From contig PUQB01000134.1 of the NCBI GenBank assembly GCA_003024785.1, positions 29,062 to 93,061 of the forward strand: 64,000 bases of DNA. Reading direction: 5' to 3'. The position numbers and the translations under genes were made by a program. Numbering within the stretch: position 1 is the first letter of the stretch; the number at the start of each line of letters is the position of its first letter. The notes beneath the pieces were generated by a model. It saw only the letters and a program-made list of their open reading frames with translations, did not search any database and was not told where the DNA came from. Source of the stretch: Selaginella tamariscina. Taxonomy: Eukaryota > Streptophyta > Lycopodiopsida > Selaginellales > Selaginellaceae. Below are positions 1-14,342 of the stretch, one piece after another.

Positions 1-291
1 TCTTATCATCTTCATCACCGAACCAATCGGAAGTGCCATGAAGCTGATTAAGAGATCCACAAAGTCCTTGCCCGCCTCCATGTACAGGATCGAACCGTCG
101 GATTTCCTGCATAGTAAGGTCACTTTCATGCCCCTGACTGGATGATGAACATCGACGCTCTCGCTACTGCTGCTCCTGCTGCTCCGGGAGCTGCTTCCAG
201 ATTCATCCAGGTGCTCCTGTAATGACAGCCTCGGGATGCTCTCTTGCATCTCTCTCCTCTGATCCTTCCTGCTCTCGTCCTTGCACATCAT
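1..291 (-). CDS. DUF674 family protein, 5' part of gene
   Basis: An open frame runs leftward from an ATG at 289-291 to the window edge, so only the first 97 or so residues are seen. The N-terminal 45 residues are polar and Ser-rich. The family signature follows: a strand pattern KVTLLCRKSDGSILYMEAGK, then DFVDLLISFMALPIGSVMKMI. This matches the repeated unit of plant DUF674 proteins (strands, then a 'AGKDFVDxLxSxxxLPxGxVxxLL' helix). Function of the family is unknown. The next ATG downstream (M15) is an alternative start. The rest of the gene lies outside the window. Confidence 0.75.
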   Translation of the reverse strand, partial: MMCKDESRKDQRREMQESIPRLSLQEHLDESGSSSRSSRSSSSESVDVHHPVRGMKVTLLCRKSDGSILYMEAGKDFVDLLISFMALPIGSVMKMIR

Positions 292-998
292 ATGGATTCT
301 CAATCGGCTAATTTTTCCACACAATAATGCAGAAAATAGAAGTGTGTTTTAATGTCGCCTTTAGAAAATGGGAAGTCACTTTATACTTTTTTCTGAATAA
401 GGGCACGTATATATTTGTACGCGGTTTTGACTAAAACGGGGCTGTGTCCTTCTTCTCGCTTCTTATGGGCGAAGCTGCGCCTCTGACTTCTGTTTTCGCA
501 CATGGGAGCGCATATATGTCTTATGTTCTAGAATTCCGACTCGCAACACGTGAAGTATGTACAAATGAACAGATCACCTTAATCTGTTGACTACCCCTAG
601 TGTGTGCTTAGAAAATCATACTATTGATTTATGTCAACTTCAAACGTGATGTCTCCTATATATACATATAAGTAGGCTTCTTACCAGTGGATATACAGGC
701 GGCAGTGCACTTGAGATTACGTAGTGCATGTAAAGGCTTACAATTTAGTCAAAATAAATAAAATAATGTTGCGTGATGACCAAGATGAAAAGTACAATGA
801 TCATATCTATATACTATAAACTTACTGTAAAACATTCACATAAGTAGTCAAACTTAAACACATGAACAACACACAGAGAATGTGTCCTTGACGACTTATA
901 TATATAGTGGAGAATGACAACAGATAGACATCAGTTAAGTACGCGAATCCTGACTAAATATGATCATAGACTTTTAGCAAAATTAAGTGCAACAAACA
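292..998. other. Intergenic stretch, no gene seen
   Basis: About 700 bases between the DUF674 start and the 3' end of the L1-domain gene. It is AT-rich, stop-dense in all frames and holds no recognisable RNA gene or repeat. It must contain the DUF674 promoter and the 3' UTR of the neighbouring gene. Confidence 0.5.
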
Positions 999-2302
999 TC
1001 ATTTAACTAACCTTTTCAAAGGCTTCTTCTTTTTCTTTAAGGAACCTGTTTTAGCACCATCTTCGGTTAACTTCTTGCTTATACCGCCCTCGTCTTTCTC
1101 TTCTTCGACGTTAGTTAGCTTAACAACCTTTATATTTTCTGCCCCCTTTAAGTTGTTTCTGCTGACCTTGTTAAAGTTAACATCAATCTTAATCGGGAAA
1201 CTTGGTGATGACTGGTAAATGGGAAGTGCTAAAGATTCCATTGTCTTCAAATGTAATGCGAGAATATTCTCCCATTGCTTCGGTATAAGCCTTGATACCC
1301 TCTCGATCACCGCCACTATGTTCTCCAGAATCTCCTCCCTCGTTTGCGAAACCTTCACACACATACCACTTGAGCATAAAGTGCATATTTATATGCTATA
1401 TGATATCAGAGGGCACGTATATGCTTATAACTTGCTGCCTTGATTACAAACTGAATGAGTGATAACATTCAATATAATAATATGTTTACCTCCTAGATAT
1501 TAAAAGACACGTACATACACAAATATATAATACACTGGTATATTAGATACCTTGGCGGCTTTGACAACTGAGCAAGATCCCGTAGAGACATAAAAATATG
1601 TAGAATTTCTCATGTTGTCAATCTGCTGCTTCCACTGACCTCTGGTAAGATCGACCAGAATGGGTGTCTTCTTCTTCTTGTAGAAAACCTAACCGAAAAG
1701 TTCATTAACAAATATATCTAGTATATATAAGAGTGTTACCTTCCCGAGAGCTTTTGGAAGATGATCGGCAATCCTTTTGTCCGCCTGTTCAAACATTAGA
1801 TTAAGAACAAAACATCTAAGTAACGTTGCTTACCAGGAACACGTCGTAAGAACCACATAGTTTACGTTTTGCCTCGTGAGTTGGATATTTCTTCTTGAGT
1901 TTGCTGAACCCAATCACCTTGGATACCCCGAGCCCTTCTTCTATAACCTTTACGACATTGAATCAATATAAGTACTTGCATTGTGTTTATAACACATACC
2001 TTTTCTTTAGCTTCTTTCCTCTTCATGCCGCGACTAAGATCGTTGATAATGAGGCAAATCTCTTGTCCGTCTTCAAATTCAATAAGGGGATGCGGAATGG
2101 GGATTCTGTGCGGATTGACGCGGGCATTCTCGGGGATTTTGCGAAGGGAGATTACCAGGTAGAGAAACTGCTCCTCATCGAGCAGGCGGAGGCGCTGTTG
2201 CTCCTTGGCGCCGGAAATCCACCTGAGAAGCGCATCCACCGCCTTTCCAATGCGCTCCTTGTCCACCTTCCCGTCGACACTGCCGCCATCCGCCATAGCC
2301 AA
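999..2302 (-). CDS. Ribosomal L1 domain-containing protein (RSL1D1/UTP30-like)
   Basis: Five exons join in frame: 2000-2302, 1834-1947, 1740-1784, 1551-1688 and 999-1352, all with GT-AG borders, giving about 317 residues. The order is an N-terminal helix (VDKERIGKAVDALLRW), the L1-fold strands (FLYLVISLRKIPENARVNPHR), a second L1 segment (GLGVSKVIGFSKLKKKYP then SYDVFLADKRIADHLPKALGK) and a basic C-terminal tail with Lys runs. This fits the eukaryotic RSL1D1/UTP30 nucleolar group of L1-fold proteins, linked to ribosome biogenesis. It is not a ribosomal L10a, because of the divergent core and the long basic tail. The gene is head-to-head with adenosine kinase, 558 bp between start codons. No frame break is needed. 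Confidence 0.82.
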
Positions 2303-2860
2303 AACCCTAGGGTTCTTCCCAAGAATATGCTCGAGAATCTATAGCTGCATTGTGGAGATTTAGGTTTAGGTCAGTGACAGGTCTACAAGATTTAAATTTT
2401 TTTCCTGAATTTGATGTGTGTAGTTCAATGCATAAACCTCATGTTAAACTTCTAGTGAGTATAAATTTTAATAAACTATAGCATATATGTATATCAAATT
2501 GAAACGTATTGCAAAACACAAAAAATATACCATTAATAAATCATACGCAGCACATCTGATTTTAATTAATTAATTAATCAATTAATTACGTTGATTGATT
2601 TTAATCATTGAATCGGGACAAAGTTTAAGTAAGATATTCTGTAAAAAGTCTTGTACATATCAAAAAGTGTTTGCGTGTGTTCAAATATCGTGAAATATCA
2701 TGAACACACGATATTTGACTGGCTAGCGTGGCCACCTACGGTTCAATCCCGTCTGCCACACCAAACAATTAACAAATTAACGACTTAATTAGCTTAAACC
2801 TCCTCATTAGGTCGCCCTTATAAAGCTGCGTTGCGCCTCGCTCCCTTCTTGCTCACGGCT
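2303..2860. promoter_or_regulatory. Shared upstream region of two divergent genes
   Basis: This 558-bp stretch separates the start codons of the L1-domain gene (-) and adenosine kinase (+), so it should hold both promoters. It contains a TAATTAAT run near 2565-2590 and a short inverted repeat around 2685-2730. No open frame is supported. Confidence 0.5.
2819..2825 (+). promoter_or_regulatory. TATA box of adenosine kinase gene
   Basis: TATAAAG lies 36 bases before the ADK start codon at 2861. The spacing implies a very short 5' UTR. Called from sequence and position only. Confidence 0.5.
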
Positions 2861-5234
<2,374 letters not shown>

Positions 5235-5891
5235 TATTTCTACCCTTAACCCCATTTCTAAATTTTGTCTTCAAATTTAAAGGGCAATAAAGAACTGCAT
5301 TGCTTTTTAATGTATATGGAATGTTCAGAGCTAAGTGAAAGAATAATATAGCACACAAGCGTGCTGTCGGCGTAAAGAAAGTCAATGTTTAGGCAGGAAC
5401 TAAAGACCCACACAATCAAATGTGCATGTGGCAAACATTGACTTAAACTCTGATAGAATCAGATTAGACACGAAAAATTCAACTAGGAAAAGATGAAGCG
5501 TATCAACGCTATCAACGCCTACAACCACGTTCGTATTATATACATATCTCATATATAAGTCGTCCTAGATATAATATGAATAATGTGTTAATACAATCAA
5601 AATGTGTCGTTTTTTTTCTGTTGCCTGCCATCACATGTCAGTAACATAAGGGGATCTTTGATACGGATAGCGGCAGTGGTTATATACGTTTAGTAGTGAA
5701 AATCTGGATTAATATGGAGTTAAATGAACTGAATATGCATTTCTTCCTGTGAAGAAGAAAAACTGCTGTACAGTTTAAACATGGTTAGGGGTTACCTGCC
5801 ACGACGTGGCAAGGACAGCATAAGTTAAGTGGGGGAGGGATGTATAGCAGCTATCTAGTGTACTTACAAATCTGCCTGTGTGAAACCCCTC
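5235..5891. other. Convergent intergenic region, no gene seen
   Basis: It lies between the ADK stop codon and the last exon of the leftward SAP30-like gene, so it should hold both 3' UTRs. It is AT-rich and has no long open frame. A short inverted motif (gccacgacgtggc) occurs near 5800. Confidence 0.4.
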
Positions 5892-7209
5892 TCACATTCG
5901 CGGCCGTTTTGCAGCTTGCACAAATCCTGTGATCACCTGCAACTCGTCTAATTGCTGCGACAAATTCACAAACTAAATTATTAGTTTAATTGTTAAATAA
6001 AAGTTTCAGTTACACTTATCTATCACATACAGATAAATGAATAATACATGTTTCAGTTACACTTACTTGTCCCACAAAATGTCGCGAAACGGCTTGAAGT
6101 AGCTGTTCTTTTGAGGAGTTTGGTCCTACGTCAAACTTGGTAAAAACAAGATCATGTGTTAACCATATTGTATGTGTGTGAATTTTAAATTGTACTTACA
6201 AGTTTAAAAATGTCGTCGATATCTCCTTAATGCTGCTGTATCAAGTTTGCCAAGGTCCACAACCTGTAATTGGAAGCTCTAAAGAAATTCCAAAGTACAC
6301 TCATAAATATATATATAATATATATATATGCATCGCATTTATGCATTTTGTGTGTTACACATGAACAGAAACAAGGGAACGTGTTCGTACCGGCATACAT
6401 TGCGACTTATTAAGACCAAATTCACACCTCGTCTCTGTGCGTTTAGAATCATTGGTAGTATGTGAGCTATCTGGCGTCGTGGGATCTGGTTAGCAGGTTT
6501 TTGGGGTCGAACCCTGGGCTTGAAAGTCCGTGGGAAATCATCTACAGAAACCCATGAATTGAGAACATTCTCTTGATGAACAAAGAAAGAAAGTTGCCTA
6601 CCTGGTACTGTCTCATTGGAGAATGGGTTGTCAATGTCGTCGTCTTCCTCTAATCCCGTAGGTGCTTCCACGACGCTCAATGCATTCCTCTGTAGCTTCA
6701 CCTCTGCGCCGTTTGTGAGTACCTGGGGGAATATATTGCATGAGAATCATCGAATGTATTGCATGCAAGGAAAATTCTAGCAAGAATGATCGATTCCGAG
6801 GGTGAAATCGAGGATTTTGAATGCGGATTGAGATGAATTTACAAGAATGGGAAGAAAAGCGAGGATTTTGAATGCAGATTGAGATGAAATCTAGCAAGAA
6901 TGATCGATTCCTGGACGAAATCGGGAAAAAAGAAAGGATTTTGAATGCAATTACCAGCCAATGCCATCCACCGAGTCCGACAGCTTTCTTCACAACGCCG
7001 TGCAGGCCGACGAGCACGGACTTGGTCCGATTGTTACCGGTGACAATAACCTTGGTGTGGCGAGGAAGAACTGAGAGCTCCTCATCCTCTGCCTCGCTTC
7101 CGCTCGTTCCAAAGCAACCGGGACTAGAAGCGAAAATCCCGGCGTCGCTCTTTCTATATCCAGCATCACTTGCCGCAGCACCTGAAGAATTCGAGTCGGA
7201 TTGATCCAA
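5892..7209 (-). CDS. SAP30-like histone deacetylase complex subunit (AFR1/AFR2-type)
   Basis: Exons on the minus strand: 6955-7209, 6602-6722, 6399-6541, 6200-6263, 6067-6135 and 5892-5954. The N-terminal domain contains NNRTKSVLVGLHGVVKKAVG and GGWHWLVLTNGAEVKLQRNA, typical of plant SAP30-like proteins. A basic linker (RPQKPANQIPRRQ) follows. The Sin3-binding SAP30 domain starts at VVDLGKLDTAALRRYRRHF and continues with SSKEQLLQAVSRHF and LDELQVITGFVQAAKR. Family role: bridging Sin3 co-repressor and RPD3-class HDAC on chromatin. One extra T in the TTTTT run near 6210 (exon 4) shifts the frame; with TTTT the domain reads through. The summed exon length (715 nt) confirms one surplus base. An HDAC gene lies 1.15 kb away on the same strand. 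Confidence 0.85.
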
Positions 7210-8359
7210 TTCGGCCGCAAGAATACAGGATCACGATCAATGCAGGAGAAAATTGGGGCTTTTCACTGCAGATCTTGAGCTAGACATCAGACTCACCGGA
7301 AACCGATCGAATGCTATATATGTGCTCCCAAAAATCCTCAATCAATTGCTCATCTGATCGTCTTCAATCCGCCATAGCTAATCCTTGCCGCGCACACGCA
7401 GAAATCATAGGGCGGTACAAAGAAAAGAACATACACAATACGCTCTCACACAAACACACGCACACACACTATAGGCATGGTCTCATAAGAACACTCTTAA
7501 ACTTCTCACATCAAAGAGGGAGGTATATTCACGGAATATTGGAAGGTATAGACCTGTTTTAACCTAGCCATGCAACCAGTCTATAGTGTCTTTTTCACAA
7601 CGTAGAATTTAAATTCTTTTTAGCGGGAAGGTTTAGGGCTGGCGGAAATTCCTCTGTGTTTTATCATGGGAAAATATAGCCCGGTCGCCTGCAGAGTTTC
7701 CAACCCGGTTATAAGCTCCATTTAGCTTTATGAGAAACCGCGTTGAAGACCGTGCGGTTTAGTGGCATTTAACCGGTTTGGACTTTCCACATGGCGTCCG
7801 GAATTTCGTTTTTAAAAATTATTTCTCTGTTTCCAATCCAGCCCTAATTAAAAGTACAAGTAGTAGAACGTAAAAAGAGTATGTACTTATGAACCGGTAA
7901 AAATCTCCGCACAGGAGCCAACTGTAATTCTACGTGGCGCCAACGTGGCTTGACTCCGGCGGTAAACATTTCCCGCCGGCCGTTTTCGAAACACAGGGCC
8001 GGCGCGTTCAGAGGAGTGTAGCCGTACGCGCATCCAAAAAAATGATATATACATATTCTTTCGTTTGCGTTTTTGGGCCCTATGTATGTGGTCACGGCCC
8101 AAATTCCTATCATCCAGGAGGGATGAAGGAATGGACTCGCTACCAACCGTACTAAACTATTCCTAGTATATAGACTTTACATATAAAATATAGAAAGGAA
8201 TCTTTCTTTTAACCTCACTTTAGTACAAACTTTATCGTCAAACTTGATGGATCGTGCATGGTTCCTGCATGAATAACTAGATAAGCATGTTGAAATAACA
8301 CAATGTAAATGGTCTGTGTCTAAAATATAAGCTTTCATTATTATATAATGGATAATCAA
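7210..8359. other. Intergenic region between SAP30-like and HDAC genes
   Basis: This 1.15-kb stretch precedes the SAP30-like start codon and follows the HDAC stop, so it should contain the SAP30-like promoter. It has a GC-rich core (7920-8020) with a TTTCCCGCC sequence at 7969-7977 that fits the E2F consensus. Short open frames occur on both strands but none resembles a protein I recognise. Confidence 0.4.
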
Positions 8360-10952
8360 TTACCTTCTAAGGGTCATTTGGGTTGGGGCAGAAGAGGAAT
8401 CGCGATGAGCTGGCGAGGAAGGAGAATACATCCGTGGCCTGTTATTAGGGGTTCCAAAAGATGGAGTCCACGTTGGCAGTGTAGGATTTGTGACATGTCC
8501 TGCTAATGATGCTGACGAGGTTTGCCATTCACTGACCTCGTGTTTAACCTCCATTGTAGAAACCAAATGTGAAGATTCCAGTACCTCTGTCTTCTCCTCC
8601 ATTCTCAGGTCTGTATCTATTGGAGTTGCCTAAACACAGTATTAAGCCACATGGCATATATGCGTAAGTGATAATAATAATGATATTAAATCGTTTATAT
8701 CATTCTGAGTAGTAAGTACCTGCGTATCAACTCGAGGTTTCACAGGGTCCTCGTCAATGTCACTGCCTTCGTCCTGGGCAAAACGCGTGACATTTTGAAT
8801 ACAAAGAAATTTAGAGTTTACTTACCATTACGTCGTCTTTCTTTGTAATTGCGCGGTCTTCTTTCATAGCTGGAGACTGTCTTCTGCATCCAAGAGTAAA
8901 TTATCAGTCCCTCCCTCAATTCCTCTTTATCTCTCTCCCTTTACCTGGAAATCACATCATTTGAGCTTTCTCGACGACTCCTTGGCTCATCCTCTTCCGA
9001 TTCTGAGTCTGAGTAGTTCCGCCCCTTACCACGTGCTTCAAAGTCTTCCTCCTCCTATGAATGAATGAGGAAAACATTTGTTAATTTTGTTTTACAACAA
9101 AGAGCATTCTTATTGATCCTGAATAATATTCCAACTCCTACACCATGATATGTGTATCTCACGTGGGATTAAATGCATACTCGTACAACTTGTTCTTTTT
9201 TATTTAAATAATTTAAATAAAAAACGCCTTGTTAAGCGTATATATGGCTCACCTCTTCTGGAAACTCAGTCTCAGGTGGACGTTCCTGGAACGGGACGCT
9301 AGGTGCATGTTGTAACTTTGATAAATTATCTAAGAGACGGTTCCTGATAACAATTAAAGAAACCGCTCAGTAATGATAACAAAAAGTAAACTATGATAAT
9401 AAGAAACCTTATTAATTCCAAGTAAGTCACCGTATTTTGATTCTCCCATATTACTGGGAGTAACATGGAGAGTATAGTCAGGTCCAAAATACTCATAATA
9501 CTCGTTATAAGGCATTTTATCTTCTAATTCAACTCCTACAGCCACTGCCGTCTGCAAAAACAAAATTACTTCCATTTACATTATATTGCCCAAAGCATAC
9601 ATACATTCTACATATACATTTACACATACACACAAATATGTACATATATGATATAACATACCTCATAACACCAACACCGAGCGACATTTCGAATAGTGTA
9701 ACCGCCACCTCCAAGTAACAACAAAGGAACATTAAAAGACTTCATATACTTGACACACCGAGCATGTCCCTTAATCGAGAGGTTAAAACAACCAAGCCTA
9801 TCACCTGATAAATGTAGCCGTCAGATAATATTCTTTCTTGATAAATGTAGCCGTCAGATAATATGCTTAAAAGAAAGAAATGAATTTATATTGACTCATT
9901 CACATCCTCCTAACACCAACATCGCGCTATAATACTAATACTATCTATACAATAGCTTTATATATACACTGTATTTGAAACAGTAATATATATATAGTAG
10001 TATGCAAAACAAGTTAAGAGCATTGACACACCTGATAACGAATCTGCTCCACATTGTAGAACGACAGCACCAGGCTTGAAAACCTCCATAACCTTAGTGA
10101 TTAAAGGCTCAAAGAGGAAGTGATAACTATCATCATCAATCCCATCGTTTAAGGGCACATTGAGCGAGTAATATTTCCCTTTACCATGGCCCATATCTCC
10201 TACATCTCCAGTTCCTGGGAAGTAATCTCCAAACTTGTGAAATGACACTGTCATCACACGGTCCGTTGTGTAAAATGCTTCTTCAACGCCGTCCCCATGG
10301 TGAATATCAATGTCAATGTAAAGCACTCTCTGCAAAAGGATAAATAAGTCAAATATATGGTGACAATTTGCAACTGTTAGCCTCTAGTTAAAGCTACTTG
10401 TTAACATATTCATGTATTCATACATATAGTACACGCACATACACATAGAGGCGTAAGACGTAAGTTGGTGCAACATATTGTGCATGTTCGACATAAATGT
10501 ATATATCGTATATAGGGTAGTTATACAGATTGCATGAGATACAAATAAATCACATATATACAACCGAGATGGACTTGATTTATATTTGTAGTCTATGGGA
10601 TGCATTAAAGAGAACGTGCTTGTTACATATTCTCGTACTAAACAATGATAAATGTGTACATAATACATACATACACACGTGAGCGTGCGTGTGATTTACC
10701 TCGTGGTACTTAAGAAGTTCGAGAATGGCAAGCACGATATCATTGACATAGCAAAACCCGGAAGCCTCACACTTCTTAGCATGGTGAAGGCCCCAGCCCA
10801 ATTCACCGCAATATCGGAATGCCCATGATTCAGCTTAACAGCCCCACCCACAGAACCACCTAAGCCACATACAATATATATCAAGAAATGCATATGTATT
10901 GGAAATCTTTGTATGCATTATATAATGCATACAAAGATTTTCCAATACATAC

Positions 10953-10996
<44 letters not shown>

Positions 10997-11411
10997 TGAG
11001 TGTGGGTGATGTATATATATACATTTAACGTTTAACATACATACCTGCGTAGGTTTGGCAAAAGGGGTAAAGGCCATCGAAGACAGGGCAATCCTCGCCG
11101 ACATTGAATCGCTTAAGCGCCCGGAGATTCTCATGTTGGGTTTCAGGAGTGATAGCCCTAAGAAAGGCGACATAATCATCTGCATGAAATCTGCACAGAT
11201 CCTTATCCTTGGCTGGAATCGGCTTGAGAACCTCGAGCTTGCTGTGTACGCCGTAATGTACAAGTAGAGAGTGCGTCATACGGATGCGGTGCGGCTTCAT
11301 CGGATGCCCCTGACCGTAATAGTAGTTTCCTACCTCCGGATCGTAGAAATACGCCACTCGCTTGTGGCGCCCCTCCGGCCCTCCCATTAGAGAGTTACCG
11401 CTTCCCTCCAT
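8360..11411 (-). CDS. HDA19: RPD3-class histone deacetylase, HDA19-like
   Basis: Ten minus-strand exons: 11045-11411, 10700-10859, 10032-10329, 9662-9804, 9408-9551, 9253-9343, 8945-9054, 8826-8883, 8720-8773 and 8360-8629. Class I HDAC hallmarks appear in order: [20 protein letters not shown], the active-site HHAKK, metal ligands in [31 protein letters not shown], and [17 protein letters not shown] with the catalytic Tyr. The C-terminal tail is long, acidic and Ser-rich ([13 protein letters not shown]), as in HDA19 rather than HDA6. Nuclear Zn-dependent lysine deacetylase of Sin3-type complexes. Two single-base problems occur: a G is missing before LHHAKK (GGGG near 10796), and one G is surplus just after TPSNM near 9455. 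Correcting both restores the canonical sequence. Symbol by similarity. Confidence 0.92.
9806..9865. repeat. Short tandem duplication in HDAC intron
   Basis: The 25-base stretch beginning gataaatgtagccgtcagat occurs twice, separated by about 10 bases, just beside the acceptor site of HDAC exon 4. Confidence 0.7.
10891..10950. repeat. Long near-perfect palindrome in HDAC intron 1
   Basis: Arms 10891-10921 and 10923-10950 are reverse complements (tatgtattggaaatctttgt against its complement) with essentially no loop. An (AT)n run follows at 10961-10993. It could be a small foldback MITE or a palindrome formed by replication slippage. Confidence 0.75.
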
Positions 11412-11492
11412 AGCCGCTGCCCTAAACCACTCTAATCCACTTATAAATCGATTTTAACCTTTTAAGAATATTCGAAATTTCAAGACAAAAAT
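11412..11492. promoter_or_regulatory. Very short divergent promoter region
   Basis: Only 81 bp separate the HDAC start codon (-, 11411) from the first ATG of the Ser-rich gene (+, 11493). Both transcripts must start inside this stretch or overlap at their 5' ends. It is AT-rich (ttttaaccttttaagaatattc). Confidence 0.5.
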
Positions 11493-12369
11493 ATGCTTCC
11501 GCATTTAGGTTTGCAGATGGCGAAGGAGAGTGTAGGTGAGGAGGACGCTATGGCGAGGTCGGACAGTTTCGATTCTGTGGCACATTGTTCTTCAAGCGAT
11601 GCATCGGGTAGGCCGTTGGATTCCAGGTGTTCTTCTAGCGATACAGCGACAGATTCATGCTCTATGTCACGGCGGCATAGCAATTCTACAGAATCCATTA
11701 GTTCTTGTGATGCGGCTGGATCCGGAGTTCGGCAGCTCTGTGTCGATTCGACACATTGGTCTTCCAGCAATTCGCAGTCTAGGTCATGCTCCATGCCGCG
11801 GCATGCGGATTCTACAGAATCCGGGAGTTCTTGCGATACAGCGGCATCTGTCGATTCTGTGACACGTTGTTCCAGCGATTCATCATCTAGGTCTCGGCAG
11901 CATGGCAGTTCTACAAAACGTGAATCCGCCGTCGATTATGCACATTGTTCTTCCAGGTCGCGGCAGCATGCGGGTTCTTCAGATTCCGAGGCATCAGCGT
12001 CGGCAATTGGCGGAATGGCGGAGCTGCTTAGTGTGGACCAGAGCGATGGCGAGAATGCGATGGTTCAGTGGCTACAGGCGCTTGAGTTGCATGTTGTTGG
12101 TGCTTGTCGATCTGATGAGAGGCTTCGTCCTCTGCTTCGCTGGAATCTTTCATGTTTTTGGAGCTGATGGTCACTTTGTGGGCCGTCTTGGTCTGGTATG
12201 TGCATGTAAATAAGAATATATTACATATATGATTGTCATTGTATAGAGTTTTGTATGTCTCTCCATGTGCATGTGTATATATCGTGCAATATGATATTAA
12301 TGCATACATCATATACAATGTTTTAACTAGTATTTATTGAGTTGGCTATATACTGTTTATTCTCATTAT

Positions 12370-12404
<35 letters not shown>

Positions 12405-14342
12405 CGCATGTGTATGTCGTGCAATGTTTCTATTCATATATACTGATACCTGCGCATAAATATAAACATGCATAAATGCATTTCAAAAATATATGATCAC
12501 TATTACATGATATATCTTTGTAAATTTGTTTAACTATATAAACGTTTGCAGAACTTCAAAGCAAAGGAAGTTTCAATGCTTGCTCGTTGTCTATGTGCAC
12601 CACTTGTCTCAGTTCGTGTCGGGACGATAGTCAGCCAAGGCCATTTTCTTCGTCCTACAAACACAAGGTGATGTATCGTCTAATATGTATGTTTGGCTGT
12701 GTGTTTGTGTTCTAACTAAAGTGGATATATACAGAGGACACTTGGATGTAACGATGTTGCCAAGTTCTGATCTACGGCTCTCCTTTCTAGAAGACGGAGG
12801 CACATTGGAAATGCTAGCGTTGGCCAATGAAGAGTCTCCAGTGGAGCTTGAGAGGCTTGTTGCGGATTCTTCAGGAAGATCATTCATCGTCAAACTTCCT
12901 GCAAATCGTTCACTTTTTTTCTGGCAGTCGGAGAAGTCCAAAGCTGCTGGCGATGAATTAGTTTGCAAGGTAAATTGTTTGTGTGTATTCCTATATAAAA
13001 GGAAAACAACATTGCTATGGCCAAGTAATTAGCACGCACACACTTGTGCTTAAGAACTCTACATACAACGTTTAGCACGATTGACATATTTATTTGTGTT
13101 GCAGATGAAGGACATCCTTGAAGGAAGGCCGAGTTTGTGTCAGTTGACAGGGATCACCGAATCACGTCTAGACTCCATTGGAAGCTACTTACGTACACTG
13201 TTCCCGTCCGTGCAGGCACTCTCTACCCGTACGACTGAGTCCATCATCATTCCCCCAGGTTCGTCCGGTCTCTCTGTCAGCAACCCGTTACCCGAGTTGT
13301 CAGCTGCTACCCAGCAAGCCGACGTAAACATTGTCTGCTCGGAAACCGTCATATCTAGTAGCTTTCCGAGCGGATTAACATCAGGTTTAGCCTCGAGCTT
13401 TGCGAGCTTAAGCTCGGAGATTAGTTTTGCTACTGAGGTGGAGAAGAAAGCGTTGGCGCAACGCATTCTCGGTTCACTCCCACAGACATTTGTCCCGTTT
13501 CCTTTGCGTGTGAGCGGGTCCAGTAGCTCTTTAATTCCTGCCATCTCTCCAAGTGTACCCGTTTCCTCCACACCACTCTATTACTGCCCTTGTCCTCTTG
13601 GAAACGTATCCGGCTTGCAGCTCACATCTCTTGCTTCACCCTCTGTTCCATCCTTGGATGGTACGAATATACCACCTATTGAGTTCGGATATTCGCTTCC
13701 CTTGGTATCTTCTTCGAATATGCCACCTATTGAGTTTGGATATTCTCTGCCTTCGGTATCATCTGTTCTGGAGGTTTACAATCCGACGGCTGTGGTTGAT
13801 GAAGAGCATCGTTGGAATGCGTTGATCAACAGGGAGCAAGCCATGATTGAGATTGTCCCTGGCGTACTCTCCAGCAACAGCTTATCAAGAGTCATAGTAA
13901 GTATTTTCATGATAATATTGTAGACCAGAGATCATCTATACGTCTGTGTGTGTGTGTGTGTGTGTGTGTGATGTGCGGAATATTGGACATTCTCTTTCCA
14001 TGTCCCATATATTCCAATACGTGTATATGTGTGTGCGTGTGTTAAACTTATATATGCATATATATACAGATCAACATGCGAATACCTATGTGTACACGTT
14101 AGATAGAATAAATAGTTGCATTCTGTTCCTTGTCTACACTCACGCTCGCACTACTTATTTGATATGTACATGTGCAGAGCTTTTGTCCAGATAGAGTGTC
14201 TACAAGCTCGAGCATTCCGCATTCGGTGGTGAGCAGCCAAGCTCCAGTTCCAGCGGAAATCATATCTTCTCAAATCTCGGCCGTTGTTTCATCTAGAGCT
14301 GGTGACACACAGATCAACGACCTCGACAAACGACCCCAATAA
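11493..14342 (+). CDS. Plant-specific protein with Ser-rich N terminus and conserved SEKSK domain
   Basis: Exons: 11493-12195, 12552-12667, 12735-12969, 13105-13896 and 14178-14342. Exon 1 encodes about 180 residues of Ser/Asp/Arg-rich repeats (SSSDS, SRSRQH), then LQALELHVVGACRSDERLRPLL. The next exons give a conserved block: VSMLARCLCAPLVSVRVG, a beta-rich region ending SLFFWQSEKSKAAGDEL, and ILEGRPSLCQLTGITESRLDSIGSYLR. The FFW...SEKSK part recalls PH/Pru-like folds such as RPN13, but that is weak. I recognise this as a land-plant family of unknown function. The C-terminal third is Ser/Pro-rich with PPIEFGYSLP repeated twice. A surplus T near 12154 (TTTTT) breaks the end of exon 1; with TTTT it runs into the donor at 12196. 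An alternative start is M9 (11517). Confidence 0.72.

Noticed and set aside
2727-2763. tRNA-like 3' half (T-loop-like ggttcaatcc, then gtctgccacacca)
   Set aside because: No matching acceptor or anticodon arm upstream; the T-stem has a mismatch. At most a tRNA or SINE fragment.
6631-6955. Read-through of the first SAP30-like intron as protein
   Set aside because: GT-AG borders and the conserved WHWLVLTNGAEV join show it is an intron with internal duplications.
7969-7977. E2F site as a firm regulatory call
   Set aside because: A single consensus match in GC-rich DNA is expected by chance; left as a remark only.
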